Source of the DNA: Vibrio tubiashii ATCC 19109
GTDB lineage: Bacteria > Pseudomonadota > Gammaproteobacteria > Enterobacterales > Vibrionaceae
DNA: 64,000 nt
NCBI RefSeq assembly: GCF_000772105.1
Contig: NZ_CP009355.1
Location: 620,001-684,000 of the forward strand
Reading direction: 5' to 3'
Part shown: positions 42,390 through 50,538 of the stretch, piece by piece
Layout of the letters: each line of letters starts with the position of its first letter
How positions within the stretch are numbered: the stretch's first letter is position 1
Notes under the pieces: model-generated
Told to the model about the DNA's origin: nothing
Databases searched by the model: none
The model's input: the letters and a program-made list of their open reading frames with translations, nothing else
Position numbers and translations under genes: made by a program

Positions 42390-44867
42390 CTATAATTCAG
42401 CATATTTTTCGGCTAATTGCGCAATGGGCATTGGTCTTTCGATTAGGTAACCTTGCAATACATCACAGCCATAATCGATCAGTACCGTTTTTTGTGCTTC
42501 TGTCTCTACACCTTCAGCGACAACTCTCATACTTGCGGATTGCGCAATGGCGAGAATAGCTTTGACTAGAGAGTCACTCTGCTCAGAGCTCAACATCTTA
42601 TCGACAAAGACTCGGTCAATTTTGAGTTCGTCCAACGGCAGGTTACTCAAATAACTTAGCGATGAATAACCGGTACCAAAGTCATCGAGAGAAATCGTAA
42701 AGCCAAGCTCTTTGATCTGATTAATAATCGGTGTCACTTTTGGAAGGTCGCTAATCAAGACGTTTTCCGTTATCTCAAGCGTAATTCGGTTACTTGGTAA
42801 GTGGTTCTCTTCTATCGCTCTTTTTAGCTGGCTAATGAAAGCTTTATCCATCAACTGCATTGGGGAGATATTAATCGATAGGGTAGAGTTGTAATCTGGA
42901 GACGGAAAAACGCTGGCAAATTCTTCGCAGGCTTTATTGAGCACAAACTCTCCGATCTGACCTATGAGTCCAATCTCTTCGGCGAGAGAGATAAACTCCA
43001 GTGGAGACACATTGCCTAGGTGAGGGTTGTGCCAACGTAGCAGGCTTTCCACCCCATGCAGCTCACCTGTTTGGGCAGTGACTTGAGGTTGATAGCTTAC
43101 GGTCAGTTCGTCACGTTCAATAGCTTCACGTAACTCTCTCTCAAGCAAGAAATCGTACTGTACTTGTTTGTTGATTGAACTATCGAAGAATAGGACATCA
43201 CCTTTTTGCCGCGCTTTAGATTTGTAGAGAACAATGTCGGCCTTTGATATTAATTCTTCAGGCTCGTCTCCATCGGACGGATACATGGAGACGCCAATAG
43301 AACAACTAGCAAAAATAACCTTACCGTCGATAACAAATTGTTGTTTGAACACATTTTTTATCTTGTCGACTTTAGCTTCGGTTTCAGAAAGATTTTTTAG
43401 GTTGGAAAAACAAAAGATAAACTCGTCACCACCAAAGCGAGCAACGAAATCATTTGGCCCTAAAAACTCATCAAATTTCTTACCGATCTCGCTGAGTAAT
43501 TTGTCACCCGCACTGTGTCCGTATAAATCATTTACTTTCTTAAAGTCGTCTAGATCGACAAACATCACTGCCAATTGACAACACGCTGCTTCTGAAAGTT
43601 GAATTCCTTGTCGAATATTATTGTGAAGCTGGGCTCGGTTAGGCAGTCCGGTTAGTTCGTCGTGACACGCCATGTATTCGAGTTTGTCCTTGGTATCTTG
43701 TAAATCATCAAAATCGCGGTTAATTCTTTTTTCAAATCGCTTGAATCGATTAGCGATAAGTCGGCTAAGCACTAGAGACAAAGCAGCGACAACGAATATT
43801 GTGAACCCACCAATGACTAGCATCTGGTGTAGCGTTTCTTGCTGCTCTTGGTCAGCTTGTTGAGCACGGCTGGCTAAAAACTGATTATTTAATTCGTTGT
43901 AGATGCCTGCGCCAATTGTCCAACCCCAGTTTTCATCTTTGACGACGTAACTAGTTTTAGAGTAGTTAGAGATATTAGAAGGGCCAACAGGCGCGATGTA
44001 TTTCACAATGCCCCTGTTGGTTTCCATAATACGTTTCGCGCCTTCCTTGACTTCTTCACTACCAATATCAAAGATGCTTTTGCCAATTAACGACTGATCT
44101 AAATGAGAGAGAACTTGACCGTTCTCATCAACAACAAAGACATAGCCGTGCTCACCAAATCTTAAGTTTCTTAGCCATTCGAGCGAAGTCGCTTTGATGT
44201 CATTTTCCACGTCGACAACATAGTCACCCGTGCCAATAAACCAATCATAGGGTGCAAAGTATTTACCGAAACCAATTTTTTCAAACTCATGATTCTTGTT
44301 ATTGGGTTTTACAAACCACCAGCGATAGAAATCCTCGCCTTTAGCTTTAACTTGTTCGCCCATTTCACGGACAATGTAGCTACCGCGAACGTCTCTGAAA
44401 TCCCATAAAGATGTCCCTTCCACTCTAGGGAGCAGAGGGTGCATCACATTGAGGCCTTCCGTTTTATAGATAAAGAAGTAACCGCGCCCGTTATTGAAGC
44501 GAATATCTCTTAAGGCGTCAGTGATGAGCTTAGTGACTTGTTTTTCTGGGAGTTGTTTGTTGTTTTCGTAGATGCGAGTGGCAATAGCGTGCGCTTCGTA
44601 GATTCGTTCTTTAATCGTACTTTCTAGTTGTTGTTCTGTTTGGTCACGGGCGAACTCAATTTGCTCAAGGACGTACTCTACGCGGTTGGTCAATTCGACA
44701 AGCTGTCTTTGCTCGTAATCCTGTTGAAGTGAAGCGAGATCTTCTTGAGAGCTTAGGATGGTGTCTCTAACGGTAAACAAAACCCATAACAGGGTGAAAA
44801 AGGCAACGATAGTAGCGGGAGCATACGTAATAAGGTTGATCAGTTTTTTGTCCGTTAGCTTGCTCAT
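42390..44867 (-). CDS. Membrane Cache-GGDEF-EAL protein (c-di-GMP turnover)
   Basis: ATG 44867 (MSKLTDKKLINLITYAPATI) has AAGGAG before it; the protein is 825 aa. TM1 precedes two Cache modules (GRGYFFIYKTEGLNVMHPLL and HGYVFVVDENGQVLSHLDQS), then TM2. GGDEF is intact (RFGGDEFIF) but has no RxxD I-site. The EAL domain has GVESLLRWHNP (ESL in place of EAL), NIS, the metal motif LDDFGTGYSS and KIDRVFVDK. The Cache tandem suggests a small carboxylate or amino-acid signal. Both enzyme activities are possible, and which dominates is unknown. It is divergent from the EEP gene. Confidence 0.92.
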   Translation of the reverse strand: MSKLTDKKLINLITYAPATIVAFFTLLWVLFTVRDTILSSQEDLASLQQDYEQRQLVELTNRVEYVLEQIEFARDQTEQQLESTIKERIYEAHAIATRIYENNKQLPEKQVTKLITDALRDIRFNNGRGYFFIYKTEGLNVMHPLLPRVEGTSLWDFRDVRGSYIVREMGEQVKAKGEDFYRWWFVKPNNKNHEFEKIGFGKYFAPYDWFIGTGDYVVDVENDIKATSLEWLRNLRFGEHGYVFVVDENGQVLSHLDQSLIGKSIFDIGSEEVKEGAKRIMETNRGIVKYIAPVGPSNISNYSKTSYVVKDENWGWTIGAGIYNELNNQFLASRAQQADQEQQETLHQMLVIGGFTIFVVAALSLVLSRLIANRFKRFEKRINRDFDDLQDTKDKLEYMACHDELTGLPNRAQLHNNIRQGIQLSEAACCQLAVMFVDLDDFKKVNDLYGHSAGDKLLSEIGKKFDEFLGPNDFVARFGGDEFIFCFSNLKNLSETEAKVDKIKNVFKQQFVIDGKVIFASCSIGVSMYPSDGDEPEELISKADIVLYKSKARQKGDVLFFDSSINKQVQYDFLLERELREAIERDELTVSYQPQVTAQTGELHGVESLLRWHNPHLGNVSPLEFISLAEEIGLIGQIGEFVLNKACEEFASVFPSPDYNSTLSINISPMQLMDKAFISQLKRAIEENHLPSNRITLEITENVLISDLPKVTPIINQIKELGFTISLDDFGTGYSSLSYLSNLPLDELKIDRVFVDKMLSSEQSDSLVKAILAIAQSASMRVVAEGVETEAQKTVLIDYGCDVLQGYLIERPMPIAQLAEKYAEL

Positions 44868-45071
44868 ATCGCTCCTTGAGATGGTTCGCTCTGTTGGACA
44901 GTATAGCGCCATTGACTTTATAGTTTTATTTACATTCTGCAAAATTATTGATTGTTATCGAAATTTGAGAGTTAGCCATAACAAACTAGCTGCTTAATAT
45001 TAAGACAATCTGGAGACATTCACGTTATGTAGACCATACTTACTGAACCTTATCCTTTAGAGTGAGTCTCG

Positions 45072-46004
45072 GTGAAAAGAGCAGTTATTTGGTTTATCGT
45101 ATTCATTCCAGCACTGGCTTGGGTGAGCCTGTCGTTCTACGAATCAACGTGGTGGATAGAAAATATCGTCGCATTTCCGGCGATCTTTCTGCTTGTATAT
45201 TGGGTCATGAGTGTTGGCTTCTGTCTCGGAAAACATTGGCTGCAAGCGTGCGTTTGCTTGGTCGTTTCTGGCGTGTTCTTTTTGCTCACACCTAAGTCGA
45301 ACCGTGTGCTCACTGCCAATTGCGTCAATCCAATCACCGTGACGCAATTTAATCTTTACTACGAGAACGACAATGTAAACGGGTTTATTAACTATTTGCT
45401 CGCCAACCCAAGTGATTTAGTGGTTCTACAAGAAGTTGCTCCAGAAATAGGCGAGAAACTTAAAACCCTTGATGATGTGTACCCTTATTACTACGGTGGT
45501 CAGGAGGGAATAGGGTATCCGTCAAGCCAAATGGTACTGAGCCGTTCACCACTGAAAGATATGTCGGTTTTTCTCACGCCGGATGAACAAGCGATTATCC
45601 GGGGCAAATGGCATCCTAATAAACATGTTGATCTCACTCTGATGGTGGCTCATCCCACCTCACCGAGGACCAAAGCGCTATGGTATCGACGCAATGCCAT
45701 TATTCGCACCATTGAGTCTTTAAATCAGCTTTATCCAAGTGACGAGGTGTTGGTTGTCGGAGACTTTAATCTCTCTTCGGCGAGCCTTCGGTTTGGTAAG
45801 ATGTTTCCCAGTTTTCAAACTGCTCCTGTAGCGAGTTGGCCAAATTGGGTAAATCAGTTTCAAACTCCAGATTTTACGATGATTGCAATCGATCATTTAT
45901 GGCTAAAGTCGAGTCAAACCGGCAGAAGGATTTGCGAGCGTAGAAGTGTCGAAAAGCCGAATGGCTCCGATCATAAGATGGTGTTGACGAAAATTGGTTA
46001 TTGA
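45072..46004 (+). CDS. Endonuclease/exonuclease/phosphatase-family membrane protein
   Basis: The start is GTG 45072. The 310-residue protein has three N-terminal hydrophobic helices (residues 3-80), then a DNase I-like EEP domain: TVTQFNLYYENDN (Asn), LVVLQEVAPEI (Glu), VVGDFNLSSASLRF (Asp, Asn), AIDHLW and GSDHKMV (Asp, His). The domain would face the periplasm. It resembles the YafD-type group of vibrios. The substrate (nucleic acid, inositol phosphate or lipid) is unknown. The stop overlaps an upstream extension of the next gene but not its chosen start. Confidence 0.85.
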   Translation: MKRAVIWFIVFIPALAWVSLSFYESTWWIENIVAFPAIFLLVYWVMSVGFCLGKHWLQACVCLVVSGVFFLLTPKSNRVLTANCVNPITVTQFNLYYENDNVNGFINYLLANPSDLVVLQEVAPEIGEKLKTLDDVYPYYYGGQEGIGYPSSQMVLSRSPLKDMSVFLTPDEQAIIRGKWHPNKHVDLTLMVAHPTSPRTKALWYRRNAIIRTIESLNQLYPSDEVLVVGDFNLSSASLRFGKMFPSFQTAPVASWPNWVNQFQTPDFTMIAIDHLWLKSSQTGRRICERRSVEKPNGSDHKMVLTKIGY

Positions 46005-46077
46005 TATCGATTCTCACTTGCAAACAGAGTATGCTTGCTCGCCTAATTGTTTTTTGCCAAGGGAAAGGATGCTCACT

Positions 46078-46446
46078 ATGAGTAATTTAGCCATCACAGA
46101 AATCAAATCGTTTATTCCAAGTAAAGACTTCGATGAGTCACAACGATTTTATCAGGCTCTGGGCTTTGAGGTCGCTTCAGTTTTTGGTGATGTTGCTTAC
46201 TTAAGGCGTGAAGGCCACGCTTTTCTGCTGCAAAACTACTATAACGTTGAGCATGCAGAAAACACCATGATGCACTTACTGGTTGAAGATGCGAATAGCT
46301 GGTTTAGTCATGTTAAAGACTCGCAGATAGAGCAAAACTTTAGTTGTAAAGTGACTGACTTGATAGAGCAGCCGTGGGGAATGCTGGAGTTCTGCGTAAT
46401 TGATCCATCAGGCGTATTGTGGAGAATTGCGCAAAATATTCGCTAA
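46078..46446 (+). CDS. Glyoxalase/bleomycin-resistance fold protein
   Basis: ATG 46078 (MSNLAITEIKSFIPSKD) is preferred, because AAGGA stands 8 bases before it; ATG 46069 gives three more residues. The 122-residue protein has one vicinal-oxygen-chelate domain: DFDESQRFYQALGFEV, VAYLRREGHAFLLQNYY and WGMLEFCVIDPSGVLWRI. Active members bind a metal or an antibiotic; here the ligand cannot be told. It follows the EEP gene by 73 bp. Confidence 0.85.
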   Translation: MSNLAITEIKSFIPSKDFDESQRFYQALGFEVASVFGDVAYLRREGHAFLLQNYYNVEHAENTMMHLLVEDANSWFSHVKDSQIEQNFSCKVTDLIEQPWGMLEFCVIDPSGVLWRIAQNIR

Positions 46447-46522
46447 TTTTATATCAGTTGAAGTAAAGCAGAGCTAGCTATAGAATTGCCGCTCCTTTCA
46501 CATCTCATTTGTTTGAGGACTT

Positions 46523-46669
46523 ATGAACAGTGCACAAGTTGCGGCGTCATTCTCGCATGCAGCCGTTTCACCTAAGCGTGAAGTGATGCTAAGAGAGTTA
46601 TTGGCGTTAGCAAAAATGGCATCGGCGATTGCCTTACCATTTTTGCTGTTGTCTCTGGCTTGGATATAG
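46523..46669 (+). CDS. Small membrane peptide, 48 aa
   Basis: ATG 46523 has GAGG 4 bases before it. The 48 codons give MNSAQVAASFSHAAVSPK, a basic/amphipathic stretch (REVMLRELLALAKM) and a hydrophobic end (ASAIALPFLLLSLAWI) that could be a transmembrane helix reaching the C-terminus. A strong terminator begins 5 bases after the stop, which supports a real gene. No family is known to me. Confidence 0.6.
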   Translation: MNSAQVAASFSHAAVSPKREVMLRELLALAKMASAIALPFLLLSLAWI

Positions 46670-46674
46670 TCCAG

Positions 46675-46705
46675 AGCACACACAAGGATGTGTGCTTTCT
46701 GTTTT
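46675..46705 (+). terminator. Terminator of the 48-aa peptide gene
   Basis: AGCACACA-caagga-TGTGTGCT is followed by TTCTGTTTT. It lies between convergent genes and may also stop fumC transcription. Confidence 0.8.
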
Positions 46706-46720
46706 GACCGACCAAATACG

Positions 46721-48124
46721 CTATTCAGCGACACCACCTTTGGTCAACTTTGTTGGGTTCAACAAACGTTCTAGTGTTGCACGATCCAAATCGGTTTCAC
46801 GTTCAGCAACATCAATAATCGCTTCACCTTCTTTATAGGCTTTCTTCGCAATATCTGCTGCTTTCAGGTAGCCAATCACTGGGTTTAATGCTGTCACCAG
46901 AATTGGATTTTTTGCCAATGCGACTTCGAGGTTGTCTTCGCGGACTTTAAATGTGGCGATTGCCTTATCTGCTAATGCAGTCGCGCTGTTAGCAAGTAGC
47001 TCAATGCTCTCCAGTACGTTGTGAGCAATCACTGGCAGCATAACATTGAGCTGAAAGTTTCCTGACTGACCTGCAACCGTGATTGTCGTATCGTTGCCTA
47101 TCACTTGAGCTGCTGCCATTGCTGCCGCTTCTGGAATTACAGGGTTCACTTTTCCTGGCATGATTGATGAACCAGGCTGAAGACCTTGCAGTTCAATTTC
47201 ACCTAAACCTGCCAGTGGGCCAGAGTTCATCCAACGTAGATCGTTAGCAATCTTCATTGTCGCTACCGCGGCCGTTTTTAACTGACCTGAAAGCGCAATA
47301 ATAGCGTCTTGGCTGCTGAGGTTGTAAAAGAAATTCTCGCTAGAAGCAAAATCAATACGTGTTGCTTGGGCGAGATTGTCTGCGAACTTAGCAGCGAATC
47401 TAGGGTCAGCGTTAATGCCTGTGCCAACAGCCGTGCCGCCTTGCGCTAGGGCTTTGACTGCAATCAGAGATTGTTCAATGCCAGTTTTCGCTTGTTCTAT
47501 TTGGAACTGCCAGCCACCTAATTCTTGGTCGAATGTAATTGGCATCGCATCCATCAAATGCGTTCGGCCAGTTTTAACACTCTCGCCAACTTCAGCTCGC
47601 TTATCGCTTAGCACTTTAGATAGATGGTTTAGCGCTGGGATAAGCTGCGTTTCTATCGCTAATACGGAGCTAATTTGGATTGCAGTAGGAACAACGTCGT
47701 TACTGCTTTGTCCCATGTTAACGTGGTCGTTAGGATTCACATCGCCACCAAGTAATTGTGAGGCGAGCGTTGCGATCACTTCATTAGCATTCATGTTTGA
47801 GCTAGTGCCAGACCCTGTCTGATAGACATCGATAGGGAAGTGCTCAATGTGCTCACCTTCAATGATGGTTTGTGCTGCATCCGCGATAGCCTGTGCAATA
47901 TCACCTTCTAGTAGTCCTAGTTGGGCATTGGTCAAAGCGGCGGTTTGCTTAATGTAGGCCAGTGCTTTAATAAAGCCTTCCGGCATCACATGTTTGCTGA
48001 AGTGAAAGTTATCGACAGCACGCTGAGTTTGAGCTTGGTATAGAGCATTAAGAGGTACTTTTACCTCTCCCATACTGTCTTTCTCGGTACGAAATTCTTG
48101 TGCAGTAGGGCGTTGAGTCATCAT
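46721..48124 (-). CDS. fumC: Class II fumarate hydratase FumC
   Basis: The 467-residue protein has the fumarase/aspartase signature GSSIMPGKVNP near residue 317 and the substrate blocks TGSGTSSNMNANEV, SSNDVVPTAIQ and TGRTHLMDAMPI. The start is ATG 48124 or the adjacent ATG 48121 (7 bases from AAGGA). FumC is the iron-independent, oxidation-resistant enzyme that replaces Fe-S fumarases when iron is scarce. It follows a 126-aa gene by 14 bp, and a Fur box stands before that gene, so the operon should be expressed under iron limitation. Confidence 0.96.
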   Translation of the reverse strand: MMTQRPTAQEFRTEKDSMGEVKVPLNALYQAQTQRAVDNFHFSKHVMPEGFIKALAYIKQTAALTNAQLGLLEGDIAQAIADAAQTIIEGEHIEHFPIDVYQTGSGTSSNMNANEVIATLASQLLGGDVNPNDHVNMGQSSNDVVPTAIQISSVLAIETQLIPALNHLSKVLSDKRAEVGESVKTGRTHLMDAMPITFDQELGGWQFQIEQAKTGIEQSLIAVKALAQGGTAVGTGINADPRFAAKFADNLAQATRIDFASSENFFYNLSSQDAIIALSGQLKTAAVATMKIANDLRWMNSGPLAGLGEIELQGLQPGSSIMPGKVNPVIPEAAAMAAAQVIGNDTTITVAGQSGNFQLNVMLPVIAHNVLESIELLANSATALADKAIATFKVREDNLEVALAKNPILVTALNPVIGYLKAADIAKKAYKEGEAIIDVAERETDLDRATLERLLNPTKLTKGGVAE

Positions 48125-48138
48125 TGGGTCCTTTTGAA

Positions 48139-48519
48139 TTAGTCTAATGGCGCTTGTATGCGCTGTAATTGTTGTTTTAGGTGTAAAAACTGAACGTCAC
48201 CATCTTCACATTGATAGTAGTAGCGTTTTAGGCACATCAATGGGGTATGGATAGAGTCTAGGCAGACTCGACGAAAAATTCGGCTGCGTATTGGATCTTG
48301 AATTGCATCAAGCAGATGAAAATAGAGCTGGCGCAGGAAAAGCTCACACAGAAGTGGGTTTTCATTGTTCGCTCCAGACTCATATTGGGATGCCAACAAC
48401 ATCCCCCAATGTATGTAGTCATGAATGACATCAGGTTCAAACCCACACTGAGTATAACGATCAAGAAATCGATCCTGAGATTTGTAGAATGCGTTATAAA
48501 GTAGCTGTTGATTATCCAT
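48139..48519 (-). CDS. Fur-linked 126-aa protein in fumC operon (FagA position)
   Basis: ATG 48519 (MDNQQLLYNAFYKSQ) has GAGG at 5 bases; a GTG two codons upstream has none. The product is all helical and Cys/His-rich (DYIHWGMLLASQY, KRYYYQCEDGD). In Pseudomonas, fumC is preceded by fagA, also behind a Fur box; this gene has the same position and size, but I cannot claim homology by sequence. The function is unknown; an iron-limitation role is inferred. Confidence 0.7.
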   Translation of the reverse strand: MDNQQLLYNAFYKSQDRFLDRYTQCGFEPDVIHDYIHWGMLLASQYESGANNENPLLCELFLRQLYFHLLDAIQDPIRSRIFRRVCLDSIHTPLMCLKRYYYQCEDGDVQFLHLKQQLQRIQAPLD

Positions 48520-48538
48520 ATGCACCTCAACTTAATGT

Positions 48539-48557
48539 AATGATAATTATTATCAAT
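48539..48557 (-). promoter_or_regulatory. Fur box upstream of the fumC operon
   Basis: The 19 bases hold a perfect 15-bp palindrome, TGATAAT-t-ATTATCA (48541-48555), 20 bp before the operon's first ATG. It matches the GATAAT dyad of Fur operators and places the operon under iron repression. Confidence 0.88.
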
Positions 48558-48633
48558 TAAGTTGGGCGAATCAACCCTTAGTTTTGCGGTTGATTTCGAT
48601 TGTGAGGGTTAGGACTGAATAGTTAGGTATCTA

Positions 48634-48670
48634 TAAAATAAAAGCCCCACGAAATATTTAGCAGGGCTTT
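48634..48670 (-). terminator. Terminator of yghU
   Basis: On the minus strand AAAGCCC-n16-GGGCTTT is followed by TATTTTA, 20 bases after the yghU stop. The loop is rather long. Confidence 0.65.
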
Positions 48671-48690
48671 ATGGATTGTATTGATTAGGG

Positions 48691-49548
48691 TTAAGGTTTT
48701 AGTGCCAGTACTTTATCAATATCTTCAGCACTGTGACGTTCAGGAACTTGTTCCCAATCTTCGCCCCAAGCCCGGTTAACAATGCGACCGCGCTGCACAG
48801 CTTCTCGGGCTTCAATTTGCTCTGCCCAACGTTTCAAGTTTTTGTAGCTATCAACGTCTAAGAATTCTGCGGCATCATAGGTCTTACCTAACACTAGGTT
48901 GCCATACCAAGGCCAGATTGCGATATCTGCGATACTGTACTCTTCACCAGCGATAAAGGTGTTGTTTTCCAGCTGTTTATCAAGAACATCTAACTGACGT
49001 TTTGCCTCCATGGCAAAGCGATTGATCGGGTATTCGAACTTCTCTGGCGCGTAGGCGTAGAAGTGACCAAATCCACCACCTAGATAAGGAGCAGAGCCTT
49101 GAAGCCAGAATAACCAGTTCATGACTTGAGTTTTAGCCGCAATATCACTTGGCAGGAAGTGACCGAATTTCTCTGCGAGATAGAGCAAGATATTGCCTGA
49201 CTCAAACACATTAATCGGTGCATCGCCCGATTGGTCAACTAATGCAGGAATTTTTGAGTTTGGGTTTACCTCTACGAAGCCAGAGCCAAACTGGTCGCCC
49301 TCGCCAATCTTAATTAAGTATGCATCGTACTCGGCCTCTGTCACGCCTAGTGCAAGCAACTCTTCGAGCATGATTGTGACTTTCTGACCATTTGGAGTAC
49401 CCATAGAATGGAGCTGGATAGGGTGCTGACCAACAGGTAACGCTTTCTCATGACGAGCACCAGAATCAGGACGGTTGATACTCGCCCATTGGCCGCCGTT
49501 CTCGTCATCCATTTTCCATACTTTTGGTGGTACGTATTGGTTTGTCAT
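48691..49548 (-). CDS. yghU: GSH-dependent disulfide-bond oxidoreductase YghU
   Basis: The 285-residue protein is a GST-fold enzyme with the YghU N-terminal extension (YVPPKVWKMDDENGGQWASI), a thioredoxin-like part (PIQLHSMGTPNGQKVTIMLE, NSKIPALVD, FESGNILLYLAE) and an all-helical C-terminal part (FGHFYAYAPEKFEYPINRFA, YSIADIAIWPW). YghU binds two glutathiones and reduces disulfides and organic peroxides. It is monocistronic. Nearby katG, msrA, GST and curA point to peroxide and electrophile defence. Confidence 0.93.
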   Translation of the reverse strand: MTNQYVPPKVWKMDDENGGQWASINRPDSGARHEKALPVGQHPIQLHSMGTPNGQKVTIMLEELLALGVTEAEYDAYLIKIGEGDQFGSGFVEVNPNSKIPALVDQSGDAPINVFESGNILLYLAEKFGHFLPSDIAAKTQVMNWLFWLQGSAPYLGGGFGHFYAYAPEKFEYPINRFAMEAKRQLDVLDKQLENNTFIAGEEYSIADIAIWPWYGNLVLGKTYDAAEFLDVDSYKNLKRWAEQIEAREAVQRGRIVNRAWGEDWEQVPERHSAEDIDKVLALKP

Positions 49549-49691
49549 TGTTATTCCTTATTCAGATTGTTATCCGGCAATAATAAACATTGGGATACAT
49601 AGATCGGATAAAAAGCCCTTAAGGAATTTTTTATTAGAACAGCTGGTTATTGACAATTTGGAAAGGATATAAGGAATTACTAATAAACAAA

Positions 49692-49714
49692 CAGGCTTAG
49701 TTGGTCTAAGCCTG
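49692..49714 (-). terminator. Terminator of the HAD phosphatase gene
   Basis: On the minus strand CAGGCTTAG-n5-CTAAGCCTG is followed by TTTGTTTATT. Confidence 0.85.
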
Positions 49715-49736
49715 CATAGCGTTTAGTTGTTGGCGA

Positions 49737-50387
49737 TTAGTGCTCTGCCTTTAAGTACGCAAGGACATCGATTAAAGAAGGCAGAATTTGGTGACCCAAA
49801 GCTTTGACTTCTTCACAAGGTTCAACAAGATCGGGGATTTGGAATGTCGTCATATGAGCCGCAACAGCGCTGCGAACGCCATTATTGGAGTCTTCAAATG
49901 CAAGGCATTGTTCTGGCTGTACATCTAGGCGCTCAGCTGCAAGCAAGTAAATTTCTGGGTCAGGTTTACCGTGCGTGACCTCACAGCCGCAGGTCAAACT
50001 AGCAAAATACTTAGACAAACCAGCAAGTTCGAGTTTAATCGTTGCAACTTCACGATGAGTGGAGGTCGCCACTGCAGTTGGAACATTGTTGCTTTTCAAC
50101 CACTCTAGTAGCTCAACAACACCATCTTTTACCGGTATTGCCTGATGCTTGACGATGGCATCGTAATTTATGCGCCATTCTGCATGCAGCCTATCAAGGT
50201 CGTCACCATATGCTTGGCGAAGAATCAGATCAATGCCTGCAGAGTTTCTACCGATGATTGATAGATACACGTCTTCATAGAAAGGGAGATTGACATTTTC
50301 ACAGGCTTGCTTAAACACACGCATACAAACGCGCTCAGTGTCGAGTAATAGCCCATCCATATCAAAGATGGCAGCTTGAAATTTCAT
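49737..50387 (-). CDS. HAD-family phosphatase (beta-phosphoglucomutase-like)
   Basis: The 216-residue protein has motif I AIFDMDGLLLDTE, a helical cap (residues 18-85), motif II VATSTHR near 107, Lys in GKPDPEIYLLAAERL and motif IV AFEDSNNGVRSA. These are subfamily IA features shared by sugar-phosphate phosphatases and phosphoglucomutases. The Asp of DxD is present, so either activity is possible; no maltose-phosphate genes adjoin it to decide. The alpha-amylase gene is upstream on the same strand but behind its own terminator. Confidence 0.87.
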   Translation of the reverse strand: MKFQAAIFDMDGLLLDTERVCMRVFKQACENVNLPFYEDVYLSIIGRNSAGIDLILRQAYGDDLDRLHAEWRINYDAIVKHQAIPVKDGVVELLEWLKSNNVPTAVATSTHREVATIKLELAGLSKYFASLTCGCEVTHGKPDPEIYLLAAERLDVQPEQCLAFEDSNNGVRSAVAAHMTTFQIPDLVEPCEEVKALGHQILPSLIDVLAYLKAEH

Positions 50388-50496
50388 AGGTACGACTTAA
50401 TCCATAACAGTGTGGTCAGACATTCTTGCACACAAAATAATTATAGTAAAAGCCAAGGTTTAGGATAGTTAGTCTTAGGTGTCTAGAGGTTAAGTT

Positions 50497-50525
50497 CAAA
50501 GGCCTAAGCGATGCTAAGGCCTTTG
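50497..50525 (-). terminator. Terminator of the alpha-amylase gene
   Basis: The stem CAAAGGCCT..AGGCCTTTG with an interrupted inner part lies 13 bases past the amylase stop. The T-run on the minus strand is weak. Confidence 0.65.
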
Positions 50526-50538
50526 AGATGACGTACTG

